From Aurantibacillus circumpalustris (GTDB lineage: Bacteria > Bacteroidota > Bacteroidia > B-17B0 > Aurantibacillaceae): 64,000 nt of DNA. Positions 1 through 9,022 of the stretch are shown piece after piece (the first letter of the stretch is position 1; every line of letters begins with the position of its first letter). The notes below the pieces were generated by a model that was not told where the DNA came from, made no database searches, and was given only the letters and a program-made list of their open reading frames with translations. The stretch spans positions 3,224,001 to 3,288,000 of the forward strand of contig NZ_CP121197.1 of NCBI RefSeq assembly GCF_029625215.1. The letters are read 5' to 3'. Position numbers and translations under genes: made by a program.

Positions 1-1
1 G

Positions 2-1570
2 ACCTACTCAAATTCACTCTACACTGCCTTTGAAAAAATTGGTGCAAATACGATTAGAACAACAAGCGACGACGTTCCTTATATTCTGTTTGGGCAAAAA
101 GGAATGAGCGCTGGGCAAGGACATGAATTAAAAGGCACCAGTAAAAAATCAATTATATATTTGGAGGACAGCATAAAGACCCGTTGGCACAGTGGTTATG
201 TGAGTTCCGAAATTATTGGTCCTTCCTACAAGTGGAACAGTTTACATTGGCGCGTAAAAAGTAGCGATGGGCTTATTGGTGATACAACAGTTTTAAAATT
301 AGTCGGCATTCAAAAAAACGGACAAATAGATACACTTGCCAGTTTCAAACAAGATAGCAGCGATGTAATAAATCTTTCATCTTATGTAGACGCAATAAAT
401 TATCCAAATATTAAATTGATTGCCTACATGCACGATAATATAAACCGCACATCCCCTCAACTACAACATTGGCAAGTTTTATACGATGAAGCGCCAGAAT
501 GTGCTATAAACCCTTTAAAGGGTTTTGCGAGTATCAACGATAGCTTACAAGAAGGAGACGAGGTAACGTTTAAATTTCCAATTGAGAATATTGGCGTTAA
601 AGATTTTACGGATAGTTTAGTTGTTACCTATTGGATAGAAAATAAGGACTTTGTGAAAATACCTTTGGCTCCTAAATTGAAAGCGGGTCCTTTCACTTCA
701 GGTCAGATAATAGTTGACACAGTAAAAATAAATACCTTAAATTATAAAGGAAGTAATGCCTTATGGATTTTTGTAAATCCTTTAAATGATCCGCATTACC
801 AATACGAACAAAGTCAGTTTAATAATATTGGAAGGTATCCATTTAACGTAACTACCGATATTACCAATCCATTGTTAGACGTCACCTTTGATGGTATTCG
901 GATCTTGAACGGAGACATCGTTTCTGCAAAACCTAGTATTTTAATCACCTTAAAAGATGAAAATAAGTTTTTAGCTTTAAATGATACCAGCGCCTTCACT
1001 ATTTTCCTGCAAACACCAAATCAAGGTCAACAGCGGATTTATTTTAGTGAACAATTGAGATTTACGCCAGCTAACCTACCAAAAAACAGTTGTAGTATTA
1101 ATTATAACCCTATTTTTCCTTTGGATGGAAAATATACGCTTATAGTGCAAGCTAAAGACAGAAGTAAAAATGTTTCTGGTGCAAGAGAATACAGAGTTCA
1201 GTTTGAAGTAAATACAAGGCCAAGTGTTACGCAAGTGATGAATTATCCAAATCCATTCACCACTAGTACTCGTTTTGTATTTACACTTACAGGTAGTGAA
1301 ATACCCGAAGTGTTCACCATTCAAATAATGACCATTACAGGAAAAATCGTTAAAGAAATAACCCGCGCTGAACTCGGAAACCTGCATATTGGTAGAAACA
1401 TTACGGATTATGCCTGGGACGGCCGCGATAATTTTGGAGACCGCCTTGCCAACGGTGTTTATTTGTACAGGGTAATCACAAAATTAAACGGACAAACTAT
1501 TGAAAGAAATTCCTCCGGCGCTGATAAATTTTTCACAAAAGATTTCGGAAAAATGGTACTGATGCGCTAG
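2..1570 (+). CDS. C-terminal part of a PorU2-like C25-family surface peptidase (partial)
   Basis: The frame is open from base 2, so the gene starts upstream of the window and only about 522 C-terminal residues are visible. The C25 catalytic domain would lie upstream and cannot be checked. What is seen is a chain of beta-rich segments: a jelly-roll-like part with LHWRVKSSDG, a CARDB-like part with PIENIGVKDF, a part beginning TFDGIRILNGDIVSAKP, and a FlgD-like end with NYPNPF and FGDRLANGVYLYRV. This order is what I know from the C-termini of long Bacteroidota proteins annotated as putative T9SS sortase PorU2, which would act at the outer surface on T9SS cargo. The family call rests on tail resemblance only; another large T9SS surface protein is the alternative. 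It ends 133 bp before the next gene. Confidence 0.6.
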   Translation, partial: TYSNSLYTAFEKIGANTIRTTSDDVPYILFGQKGMSAGQGHELKGTSKKSIIYLEDSIKTRWHSGYVSSEIIGPSYKWNSLHWRVKSSDGLIGDTTVLKLVGIQKNGQIDTLASFKQDSSDVINLSSYVDAINYPNIKLIAYMHDNINRTSPQLQHWQVLYDEAPECAINPLKGFASINDSLQEGDEVTFKFPIENIGVKDFTDSLVVTYWIENKDFVKIPLAPKLKAGPFTSGQIIVDTVKINTLNYKGSNALWIFVNPLNDPHYQYEQSQFNNIGRYPFNVTTDITNPLLDVTFDGIRILNGDIVSAKPSILITLKDENKFLALNDTSAFTIFLQTPNQGQQRIYFSEQLRFTPANLPKNSCSINYNPIFPLDGKYTLIVQAKDRSKNVSGAREYRVQFEVNTRPSVTQVMNYPNPFTTSTRFVFTLTGSEIPEVFTIQIMTITGKIVKEITRAELGNLHIGRNITDYAWDGRDNFGDRLANGVYLYRVITKLNGQTIERNSSGADKFFTKDFGKMVLMR

Positions 1571-1678
1571 TATTTAGCTCAAGGGAGATATTGTCTTTAA
1601 TTGATAATAGTTAAGTTATTTTAAGCTTATCCCTTCATAAATTTACATTTGTTTAAGCCATTGGTACTAGAATTATTT

Positions 1679-1686
1679 TACTTTTG
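1679..1686 (+). promoter_or_regulatory. Probable -7 box for the GT-C glycosyltransferase gene
   Basis: TACTTTTG matches the Bacteroidota -7 consensus TAnnTTTG and ends 17 bases before the ATG at 1704. No TTG at the usual 17-23 bp spacing is present upstream, so only half of the promoter is supported. Confidence 0.45.
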
Positions 1687-1703
1687 TACAAATAATAAAC
1701 TAT

Positions 1704-3377
1704 ATGGCTACAAAGGTTTCTGGTAAAGAAAAGTCTCTGAACTCCAAAACAATTTATGACAGACTTGGTAACTATTTTACCAAAAAAAAGTTAGTAAACG
1801 TATTCCTCCTGCTCGGTTCTATTTTCTCAATCATGAGTTTTAATGCTCGCATTAGTGAAGCGCATGACGATTCACTTTACATTGAAGCTGCGTACAGATA
1901 TGTACATGAATTCCCTAACTATTATTACACCTCCAATGCCCCGCTTTATCCTATGTTCCTGGCTTTACTGACCTTAATTGTGGGGACAAACCTTGTAATA
2001 TTTAAAATATTTTCTGTTATATTTTTTGTTTTAGGTGCCTGGGTTTATTACAAAGCAGTAGATAAAAAGATCCCTGAAATTCTGAAATACTTTACTTTCA
2101 TTTTTCTCTGCATCAATTATTTGGTGATTTATTATTCCAGTCAAACTTTTTCAGAGTCCTTTTATCTCTTGATTTACGCCACTTTCCTCTATTATTTTTT
2201 AGAATACAATTTTGGAACGAATCAATTTAAAAACGATTTGAAATCTGATTATAAGAAATGGTTAATGATTGGATTTTTAATGATGGTATTAACCATTGCT
2301 AAAAACATTATGATATTAGGTGTTTTAGCCGTACTCCTATTTTATCTATTTAAAAAAGAATACCGTAAGGCCATCTTCTCTATGGTATCATTTGGCATTT
2401 TTAAGGTGCTCTATGAATTGGTTAAAACACTTATTTGGGGTTCTTCTGGTATTCAATACGGCTCACAAACAAACATTCTTCTTAATAAAGATGCCTATGA
2501 CCCTTCACAAGGCCGCGAAGATATTGCTGGGTTTATTACAAGGTTTATTGATAACATTGGTCTTTATGTTGGAAAGCGCTTCTATCAAATAATTGGTTTT
2601 ATGGATGAGGACTCCACAAAGGTTTCCTACTTCCTGGCTCTTATTGTGCTTGTGTTAACGTTCTATGGTCTCTACAGAGCCATTAAAGCAAAACAAGATA
2701 CTGTTGCATTTATCGTCCTTTTTGCTGGTGTTATTTCTTTTGGGACATTTTTTGTATTGCATGCTAAATGGGATCAAACACGTTTTATCATGGTTCACAT
2801 GCCAGCTTTATTACTTGGTATTTTTTACGGACTCTATAAATTTTTTGAAAAGGATAACAGCAGTCAGATGATACCTGTGGCATTTATGTTACTTATTGTT
2901 TTTTCAATGTTTGGTTCAACTATTAAACGTGGTGTGAACAACATTCCAGTTGTAACAAAAAACCTGAGTGGAGATATTTATTATGGTTACACACCCGATT
3001 GGAGAAATTACTTGGAACTCAGTGCTTGGTGTAAAGACAGTCTGCCTGAAAACAGTTTAGTGGCCTGCAGAAAAGCTCCTATGAGTTTTGTGTACGCAAA
3101 AGGAAAACATTTTTATCCGATCTACTCTGTTATTGCACGCGATACTGTGACAAAACAATCTGATCCGGACAGTGCTCTCGCAATTTTCAAAAAAAATCAC
3201 GTCAGTCATTTTTTAATTGCAAGTTTGCGTATAAACCCCAATGTGAATAGTGGTTATGTGATTAACACCATGCATAATATTGCCGAGCCAATCATGCGCA
3301 AATATCCTTATAAGTTCAGGCTTGTAAAAACAATGGGTTACAGCGAAGAAGCTAGACTTTACGAAATAATGTATTAA
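1704..3377 (+). CDS. GT-C fold membrane glycosyltransferase (GT39/PMT-like)
   Basis: This is a 557-residue polytopic inner-membrane protein. About ten hydrophobic segments fill residues 30-410, and a soluble C-terminal part of about 130 residues follows. The first extracytoplasmic loop carries an acidic pair (AHDDSLYIEAAYR, near residues 52-64), then NAPLYPMFLALL. This layout is typical of GT-C enzymes that transfer sugars from a polyprenyl-phosphate donor on the periplasmic side. The next gene, an FkbM methyltransferase, starts 12 bp after the stop, so the two are probably cotranscribed. The context of methyltransferases and a GT2 enzyme suggests cell-surface glycan or glycolipid assembly. 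Donor and acceptor cannot be read from the sequence. The ATG start follows a -7 box closely. Confidence 0.7.
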   Translation: MATKVSGKEKSLNSKTIYDRLGNYFTKKKLVNVFLLLGSIFSIMSFNARISEAHDDSLYIEAAYRYVHEFPNYYYTSNAPLYPMFLALLTLIVGTNLVIFKIFSVIFFVLGAWVYYKAVDKKIPEILKYFTFIFLCINYLVIYYSSQTFSESFYLLIYATFLYYFLEYNFGTNQFKNDLKSDYKKWLMIGFLMMVLTIAKNIMILGVLAVLLFYLFKKEYRKAIFSMVSFGIFKVLYELVKTLIWGSSGIQYGSQTNILLNKDAYDPSQGREDIAGFITRFIDNIGLYVGKRFYQIIGFMDEDSTKVSYFLALIVLVLTFYGLYRAIKAKQDTVAFIVLFAGVISFGTFFVLHAKWDQTRFIMVHMPALLLGIFYGLYKFFEKDNSSQMIPVAFMLLIVFSMFGSTIKRGVNNIPVVTKNLSGDIYYGYTPDWRNYLELSAWCKDSLPENSLVACRKAPMSFVYAKGKHFYPIYSVIARDTVTKQSDPDSALAIFKKNHVSHFLIASLRINPNVNSGYVINTMHNIAEPIMRKYPYKFRLVKTMGYSEEARLYEIMY

Positions 3378-3389
3378 CAGAAGTACTTA

Positions 3390-4142
3390 ATGGATTTTAA
3401 TTACAACAAAATAAAACTAGGTAACTGGTTATTCAAGAATAGTTTTCCGCTTTATAATTTAATTTACAAACGTTTTAAACTCAAAAACGATTACGAAGAA
3501 ATACGACTTGTAAAAAAGCTGGTGAAACCCGGAGACTCTGTCCTAGACATAGGTGGGAACATTGGTTTTTACGCTTCTTTATTAAGTACACGCGTTGGAG
3601 CCCAAGGAAAGGTTTTTAGCTTTGAACCAGATGTAACAAACTTTAAGCATCTTAAAAAAAATACAGCATCTTTTAGAAACGTTCAAATTTTTAATAATGC
3701 AGTTTCTGATAAAAAAGAAGTCATTAAAATTTACACGTCGAAACTTTTAAATGTTGATCATAGAACCTACCCTGTAAATAACTATGATCAAGTTCACGAA
3801 ATTAACGCAGTAAGCATTGATAATCTGATTGCAGATAAAATAATAGACCGTGTTGACCTTATCAAAATAGACATTCAAGGTTATGAATTGGCTGCTTTTA
3901 CAGGGATGAAAAATCTTTTGCAAAATAGTTTTGATCTTAAAATTATGGCTGAATATTGGCCACACGGCTTTAAAAGAGCCGGAACTTCAGCGGTAATTTT
4001 CTTTGATTTTTTCGATACACTTGGTTACAAATTTTCAATCATTGAAAAAGATAAACTTGTTCCATTAAGCAAAGACTTTGTTGTAAAACACAATGACGAA
4101 CCTTTCGAGTTTAGTTTTAACGTACTAATAGAGAAGAAATAA
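3390..4142 (+). CDS. FkbM family methyltransferase
   Basis: This 250-residue Rossmann-fold methyltransferase has the SAM-binding motif VLDIGGNIGFYASLL near residue 51, the acidic strand-2 end FSFEPD, and the FkbM-type block DLIKIDIQGYELAAFTGM. FkbM enzymes O-methylate sugars or polyketides; in bacterial glycan clusters they usually methylate surface sugars. It lies 12 bp after the GT-C gene, so it is likely the second gene of that operon. Its stop codon ends one base before the stop codon of a second FkbM gene on the other strand. The two share the fold and the DIG(G/A)N-G motif but little else, so they are distant paralogs, not a recent inverted duplication. Confidence 0.85.
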   Translation: MDFNYNKIKLGNWLFKNSFPLYNLIYKRFKLKNDYEEIRLVKKLVKPGDSVLDIGGNIGFYASLLSTRVGAQGKVFSFEPDVTNFKHLKKNTASFRNVQIFNNAVSDKKEVIKIYTSKLLNVDHRTYPVNNYDQVHEINAVSIDNLIADKIIDRVDLIKIDIQGYELAAFTGMKNLLQNSFDLKIMAEYWPHGFKRAGTSAVIFFDFFDTLGYKFSIIEKDKLVPLSKDFVVKHNDEPFEFSFNVLIEKK

Positions 4143-4988
4143 CTACTGCGGCACGGCAATTAAATCGGTTGAGCCATTTTGCGGAATGTACTTTTTATAA
4201 TTACTCAGATTTACTTCCTTATTCGTTTTAGCATCAAACAGTTTGTAATTGAGTGCTTTAAAATAATTGAAATAAAATTCGAAATTAATTTTCTTCTCTT
4301 CCATTAAAAACAAACCAATTTCAAAAATGATTTTTGGTCTGAATTTGCCAATAGCCACATCAGCGCCTTTAAACACTTCGTATTCATGACCATCTGTATC
4401 AATTTTAATAAAATCAATTTTCTCTAGCTTTTGATTAGCAACAAAATCATTTAAACTTATTGATTTCACTCCTTCGGTGCTTTTTGGTGTGCCCCAGTGA
4501 ACAGGATGATCATTTGCCTCCCTCTCTCCGTTTACTTTCCAGCTACTGTAAGCAATTATATTCGGATTGTCACTCGATTTTTCAGAAACAAAAGAATTTA
4601 TTACTGTTACGTTTTTAGTCATTTCGGGATTAAGAGCCAGATTACGCTTAAGCCGTTCAAGTGCATAAAACGTAGGTTCAAAAGAAATCACGCGTCCCTC
4701 ACTAGCGAGTTTAGAGAACTGAAGTGTCATTAAGCCTACATTAGCACCAATATCAAGTATGGTATAATCTTTCTCAATCTTTAAATTTGAATTTTTGGTA
4801 ATATGACTTTGAAATTTATGAAACAAAAATAAAGACAATTCAATTCCCTCAGCTAACTCAACTTCGTACTTTACGCCATCTCTTTCAATAATCCGCTTTT
4901 CTTTCCCAACAAAAAGAGTTGTGATTTTGTAAAGGACTTTAGCACCCAGAATTTTTATTTTTGTTATCGGTAACCAGCTATTAAACAT
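4143..4988 (-). CDS. FkbM family methyltransferase (second, divergent copy)
   Basis: This 281-residue protein has motif I as ILDIGANVGLMTLQFS (residues 77-92), then ISFEP and the FkbM block DFIKIDTDGHEYEVFKGA. A basic, mildly hydrophobic N-terminus of about 30 residues (KIKILGAKVLYKITTLF) precedes the domain and could bind membrane. The gene runs against the preceding one with stop codons exactly adjacent, so neither has room for its own terminator. A good -7 box lies upstream on its strand (5007-5014). It probably methylates a sugar of the same surface glycan system; the substrate is unknown. Confidence 0.85.
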   Translation of the reverse strand: MFNSWLPITKIKILGAKVLYKITTLFVGKEKRIIERDGVKYEVELAEGIELSLFLFHKFQSHITKNSNLKIEKDYTILDIGANVGLMTLQFSKLASEGRVISFEPTFYALERLKRNLALNPEMTKNVTVINSFVSEKSSDNPNIIAYSSWKVNGEREANDHPVHWGTPKSTEGVKSISLNDFVANQKLEKIDFIKIDTDGHEYEVFKGADVAIGKFRPKIIFEIGLFLMEEKKINFEFYFNYFKALNYKLFDAKTNKEVNLSNYKKYIPQNGSTDLIAVPQ

Positions 4989-5006
4989 AATTCAAAATAA
5001 TAGCTG

Positions 5007-5014
5007 CAAATATA
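5007..5014 (-). promoter_or_regulatory. -7 box for the minus-strand FkbM gene
   Basis: Read on the minus strand this is TATATTTG, a perfect TAnnTTTG box, followed by GCAGC. It lies 18 bases upstream of the ATG at 4988. The nearest TTG on that strand is 24 bp further up, slightly more than the usual spacing. Confidence 0.55.
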
Positions 5015-5179
5015 CTTGAATTATGCTTTAATCAGCCACAAAAAAACGTCTATAAACCCTCAGTGTACTAACAAGCTTGAATCCCTTTCACGCCTTATGA
5101 TTGGCCTTAAAAAATTAAAACTTAGCTAAAGAAAAACTCCAAAAGCTCCTTTATTTTATTAATTTTACAAACCGCATTT

Positions 5180-5932
5180 ATGTTTAAAAAATACGTCATA
5201 CCCTACCATCTCGATGATCCAAAAACTACACTGGCTCATAGAGAAATTATTCTTGAAAAACCGTTTTTAAAACGTTTGTATTTAGATTGGTACAATGTTT
5301 TTATTAAAGAAGCTAAAAAACATAAAAATGGGGAACATCTTGAAATTGGATCTGGTGGCGGATTTTTAAAAGAAGTGTTTCCTGAAGTCATTACCTCTGA
5401 TATTTTAAGTCTCCAAAATGTTGATAAGGTTTTTAGTGCTGAACAAATGCCCATAGGTGATAATCAACTGGCGAGCATAATGATGCTAAATGTTTTTCAC
5501 CACATTCCGAAACCGTATTTATTTTTAAAAGAAGCAGAAAGAACACTTGTAAAAGGAGGCGTGATAATTATGACAGAGCCAGCCAATAGCGCACTTGGAA
5601 GATTTATTTACAAACGTTTTCATCACGAACCCTTCGATGAAAAAGGTGGTAGAGAAATTGAAGCTGGGAATCCCTTGTCAAACAGTAATCAAGCGCTTCC
5701 TTATATTTATTTTGAAAGAGACTTAGATCTTTTTAAAAAAGACTTTCCGCACTTAAAAATTCGTTCAGTAAAATACCACTCTCCTTTTTCTTATGTAATA
5801 AGCGGCGGTGTTTCAAGAAGTGCCATGTTGCCTTATTTTATGTACTCTCTTGTAAAAGCCTCAGAATGGCTCTTATCTCCGTTCTCACGGCAACTTGGCT
5901 TGTTTTGTACGGTAGAGATTGAAAAGGTTTAA
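5180..5932 (+). CDS. Class I SAM-dependent methyltransferase
   Basis: The 250-residue protein is a Methyltransf_11-type enzyme. SAM motif I is HLEIGSGGGFLKEVF (about residues 53-67), the acidic strand 2 is VITSDIL, and motif post-II is MLNVFHHIPKPYLFLKEAER, followed by LVKGGVIIMTEP. The C-terminal third (FHHEPFDEKGG, then a hydrophobic end) is the substrate-side extension. It stands 191 bp from the divergent FkbM gene and 55 bp before a methyltransferase-glycosyltransferase fusion, with which it is likely cotranscribed. Enzymes of this kind in glycan clusters methylate sugars or lipid-linked intermediates; the substrate is not visible. Confidence 0.8.
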   Translation: MFKKYVIPYHLDDPKTTLAHREIILEKPFLKRLYLDWYNVFIKEAKKHKNGEHLEIGSGGGFLKEVFPEVITSDILSLQNVDKVFSAEQMPIGDNQLASIMMLNVFHHIPKPYLFLKEAERTLVKGGVIIMTEPANSALGRFIYKRFHHEPFDEKGGREIEAGNPLSNSNQALPYIYFERDLDLFKKDFPHLKIRSVKYHSPFSYVISGGVSRSAMLPYFMYSLVKASEWLLSPFSRQLGLFCTVEIEKV

Positions 5933-5987
5933 AAACAAGGTCAAATTGCGATATTTTTTATAAATTTAGGCTCTATTTTTAAAAACA

Positions 5988-7406
5988 TTGGTTCCACTCA
6001 TACAGTATTTTGATTCTCTGGCTAAAAAGCGTAAACAACGCGGTTTTAGTGCCTATTATTGGAACGAAATCTCAAATTACATTAAGTACTTTTCGCATGA
6101 AGACGGCTCCGTTTTAGAAGTCGGTTGCGGAAGTGGTGATCTCTTAGCAAAAGTTTCAGGCAAAAGAAAAGTAGGAATCGATTTTAGCGAAGAACACATC
6201 AATTGGGCCAAAGAAAAACACACTAATGCCGGTATTGAATTTTTGGTAATGGACGCCAATTCTATTCAATTAGATCAAACATTTGATCTAATTGTAGTGA
6301 GTAATCTAATTGGTTACGTGGATGATATTCAAAATGTATTTGAGCAAATTAAAAAATGTTCACATCCAAACACAAAAGTGGTCGTTCAATTTTACAACTC
6401 CATTTGGGAACCGATTATTAAGTTTGCTGAACTCATTGGTTTAAAGCACAAAACACCTACGCAGAATTGGTTAAGCACGCGCGACATCAACAATCTTTTA
6501 TTTGTATCGGGTTTTGATGTATACAGGAATAGTAAACGTCTTATTTTACCTTTCTTTTTCCCCCTACTCTCTTTTATTTTTAATAAGTACTTGGCGAAGT
6601 TTCCAATTTTTAGATTCTTTAGTTTTAATATTTACAGTTTTGCCAAGCCTTTGCCTGAGAGTCACGAAGAAAATTATTCGCAAAAATATTCCACAACGGT
6701 TGTAATACCGGCACGAAACGAAAGTGGGAATATTGAGAACGCTATTCTTAGACTTCCAAAATTTGGTAAACATGTGGAGATTATTTTTATTGAAGGAAAC
6801 AGTACTGATGATACTTGGGAAAAAATTCAAGAGATTCAGAAAAAATATGCTGCTACCCATGATATAAAAATTGGGCAACAAAAAGGAAAAGGAAAAGCAG
6901 ATGCTGTGCGGGAAGGATATAAAATTGCTACAGGAGACATTCTCATGATCTTAGATGCTGATCTAACGGTTCCACCAGAAGATTTACCTAAGTTTTATAA
7001 TGCCATTGCCAGTGGCAAAGGTGATTTTATTAATGGTACCCGCCTTGTTTATCCAATGGATAAAGAAGCGATGCGTTTTTTAAATTATCTTGGTAATCAT
7101 TTTTTCAGTTGGGCATTTACTTGGTTACTCGATCAACGCTTTAAGGACACGCTTTGCGGAACGAAAGTAATGTTTAGAGAAGATTATATTAAACTCACGA
7201 AAAACAGAAAATACTTTGGTGAGTTTGATCCTTTTGGTGATTTTGATCTTTTATTCGGCGCCCATAAATTAAATCTTAAAATTGTGGAAGTTCCCATTCG
7301 TTACCGTGAAAGGACCTACGGCTCAACAAATATTTCCCGATTTAAACACGGCGTTATTCTGTTGCGCATGTGTGCTTTTGCAAGTAGGAAGTGTAAGTTT
7401 ATTTAA
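5988..7406 (+). CDS. Fused class I methyltransferase and GT2 glycosyltransferase
   Basis: This 472-residue protein joins two enzymes. Residues about 30-150 form a methyltransferase (VLEVGCGSGDLLAKV, GIDFSEEHI, LIVVSNLIGYV). A hydrophobic stretch follows near 185-215. From residue 237 a GT2 domain begins (TTVVIPARNESGNI), with the metal-binding DXD motif as LDADLTV near residue 323 and the acceptor-side motif RERTYGSTNI near the end. The start is a TTG: the frame closes at a TAG at 5967 and no ATG or GTG lies before the SAM motif. GT2 enzymes of the polyprenyl-phosphate-sugar kind (DPM-like) would supply the donor used by GT-C enzymes such as the one at 1704, an attractive but unproven link. 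Both domains look intact. Confidence 0.85.
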   Translation: MVPLIQYFDSLAKKRKQRGFSAYYWNEISNYIKYFSHEDGSVLEVGCGSGDLLAKVSGKRKVGIDFSEEHINWAKEKHTNAGIEFLVMDANSIQLDQTFDLIVVSNLIGYVDDIQNVFEQIKKCSHPNTKVVVQFYNSIWEPIIKFAELIGLKHKTPTQNWLSTRDINNLLFVSGFDVYRNSKRLILPFFFPLLSFIFNKYLAKFPIFRFFSFNIYSFAKPLPESHEENYSQKYSTTVVIPARNESGNIENAILRLPKFGKHVEIIFIEGNSTDDTWEKIQEIQKKYAATHDIKIGQQKGKGKADAVREGYKIATGDILMILDADLTVPPEDLPKFYNAIASGKGDFINGTRLVYPMDKEAMRFLNYLGNHFFSWAFTWLLDQRFKDTLCGTKVMFREDYIKLTKNRKYFGEFDPFGDFDLLFGAHKLNLKIVEVPIRYRERTYGSTNISRFKHGVILLRMCAFASRKCKFI

Positions 7407-7419
7407 TATTCTCCCATTT

Positions 7420-7466
7420 TAACCACGGAGTAAACAGAGGAAGGCACAGAGTAACACGGAGCTTTA
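7420..7466. repeat. Purine-rich CACAGAG/CACGGAG intergenic repeat remnant
   Basis: Between the fusion gene and the permease there are four related heptamer-like units in about 40 bases: ACGGAG, CAGAGG, CACAGAG and CACGGAG, separated by short spacers. Such CACAGAG-rich stretches recur between genes in many Bacteroidota genomes, from my general knowledge. The function is unknown, and no inverted partner is visible here. The rest of 7407-7568 shows nothing else. Confidence 0.4.
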
Positions 7467-7568
7467 AAGTTTCTGCTAGATCAGCGTATTTGAATCAACG
7501 CATTCGTGATAGATTAATAATGTGGTATTTTCAAAACTCCCAATATTGCTCGCTGTCGCTTTTTATTT

Positions 7569-8885
7569 CTATGGATTTTCTTTAACCACAGCTTTCCTAT
7601 TCGTGACAAAATAAATAGCAAATCCAACCAACACAGTAACCAATCCGTATATTGATTCTACAGGCCTTTCATTAATAATATGAAAAAGAATCCATGAAAT
7701 AATTACCAAAAAGATTATTGGTGTTACAGGATACAAAGGTGTTTTATAAGGTGTTGGAATATGTTTAAATTTTATTCGCAAAACAAAAACACCCATTACC
7801 GTTAAAAATGTGAAGAGATTTAAGGTGAAACTTACGTAGGTAATTAATGACTCAAACGAAGAAGTTGTTACAAGCATCAATGCGATTAATGATTGAAAAA
7901 TAATGGCCACATAAGGCACATTGTTTTTATTGGCAATGGCAAAGAAACGTAAACCTTTAATGTTTGTCCCCATACTTTGCATGACCCTGGGGCCTGCAAG
8001 AATCATAGCGCTGATGGTTGAAATTAAAAGTACGGCAATTACCAGACTCATAAACTGTCCAACTTGTGCGCCAAAAATTTTGCCGGCACTTAAGTAACCA
8101 ACTTCTAACACGCCCTTTAATTCAGAAATTGGAACCGTATACAAAAACACATAATTCAAAAGTGTGTAAATAATCATTACGGCCAATGTTCCAAGAAACA
8201 ATGCACGCGGCAAATTGCGATTTACATTTTTAATTTCACCGGAAATGTATGCAGCTGCGTTCCATCCGCTATAAGCATAAGTCACATAAATCAAGGATCC
8301 TGCGAAGGCCGATGAAAAAACGTCGTGCCAGGCATCTGGTCCGGGTGATAAACTGATAGTGTGATCAGGAATATAAAACAAGCCAAAACCAATAAACATC
8401 ACTATACAAATAACCTTAATCCAGGTAAAGGCACGTTGAAAAAGACTTCCAGCTTTTAAATTAATAGAATGTATAATGGTGATAATAACAATCACAGAAC
8501 TAGAAAGTACTAAACCATTTACAGAAGGATAAATTTTGGTAACATATTTTGAAAGTGCTACTGAAGCCGCCGCGATTGGTGCTGCAAAACCGACCGTTAC
8601 ACTTACCCAACCACTTAAAAAACCCAAGGCGGGATGGTAAAGCTTTGAAAGATAATTGTACTCTCCCCCACTCTCAGGAAACGCAGAACCAATTTCACCG
8701 TACGAGAGTGCGCCACATAAAGCAATAACTCCCCCAAGCACCCACAATAAAAGAATAGAAAAAACAGAACTCATGCCCATTACTTGAAAACCCAGACTTG
8801 TAAAAACGCCAGTGCCAATCATGTTAGCAATAACAACTGATACGGCGGTGTTAAATCCAATTTTGTGCTGAGACATGGTCGGCAA
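7569..8885 (-). CDS. APC superfamily amino acid permease
   Basis: The 438-residue protein is almost entirely hydrophobic, with about 12 membrane helices. The N-terminal signature of the amino acid-polyamine-organocation family is clear: VVIANMIGTGVFTSLGFQ near residue 17, the unwound first helix that binds the substrate, then ALSYGEIGSAFPESGGEYNYL in helix 3. The C-terminus has the family's usual NRKA basic end. It would import or exchange amino acids across the inner membrane. It stands alone, divergent from the oxidoreductase at 9023. The specific amino acid cannot be told from sequence. The ATG start gives a short 10-residue cytoplasmic tail, normal for the family. Confidence 0.9.
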   Translation of the reverse strand: MPTMSQHKIGFNTAVSVVIANMIGTGVFTSLGFQVMGMSSVFSILLLWVLGGVIALCGALSYGEIGSAFPESGGEYNYLSKLYHPALGFLSGWVSVTVGFAAPIAAASVALSKYVTKIYPSVNGLVLSSSVIVIITIIHSINLKAGSLFQRAFTWIKVICIVMFIGFGLFYIPDHTISLSPGPDAWHDVFSSAFAGSLIYVTYAYSGWNAAAYISGEIKNVNRNLPRALFLGTLAVMIIYTLLNYVFLYTVPISELKGVLEVGYLSAGKIFGAQVGQFMSLVIAVLLISTISAMILAGPRVMQSMGTNIKGLRFFAIANKNNVPYVAIIFQSLIALMLVTTSSFESLITYVSFTLNLFTFLTVMGVFVLRIKFKHIPTPYKTPLYPVTPIIFLVIISWILFHIINERPVESIYGLVTVLVGFAIYFVTNRKAVVKENP

Positions 8886-8956
8886 AGTAAATAAATTCTT
8901 ACCGACTGTTTAACATCCTTTAAAAATTATTTTCATACTGTTGAATTTGACAGTTA

Positions 8957-8987
8957 TTGTAATAACGTTTTAAGATGTTTATTTTTG
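8957..8987 (+). promoter_or_regulatory. Bacteroidota promoter (-33 TTG, -7 TATTTTTG) for the oxidoreductase gene
   Basis: TTG at 8957-8959 and TATTTTTG at 8980-8987 are separated by 20 bp, which fits the TTG-(17-23)-TAnnTTTG pattern. Transcription would begin near 8993, leaving a leader of about 30 bases before the ATG at 9023. Confidence 0.65.
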
Positions 8988-9022
8988 ACACTATATTTTT
9001 TACAGTATTAAATTAAAAAAAC

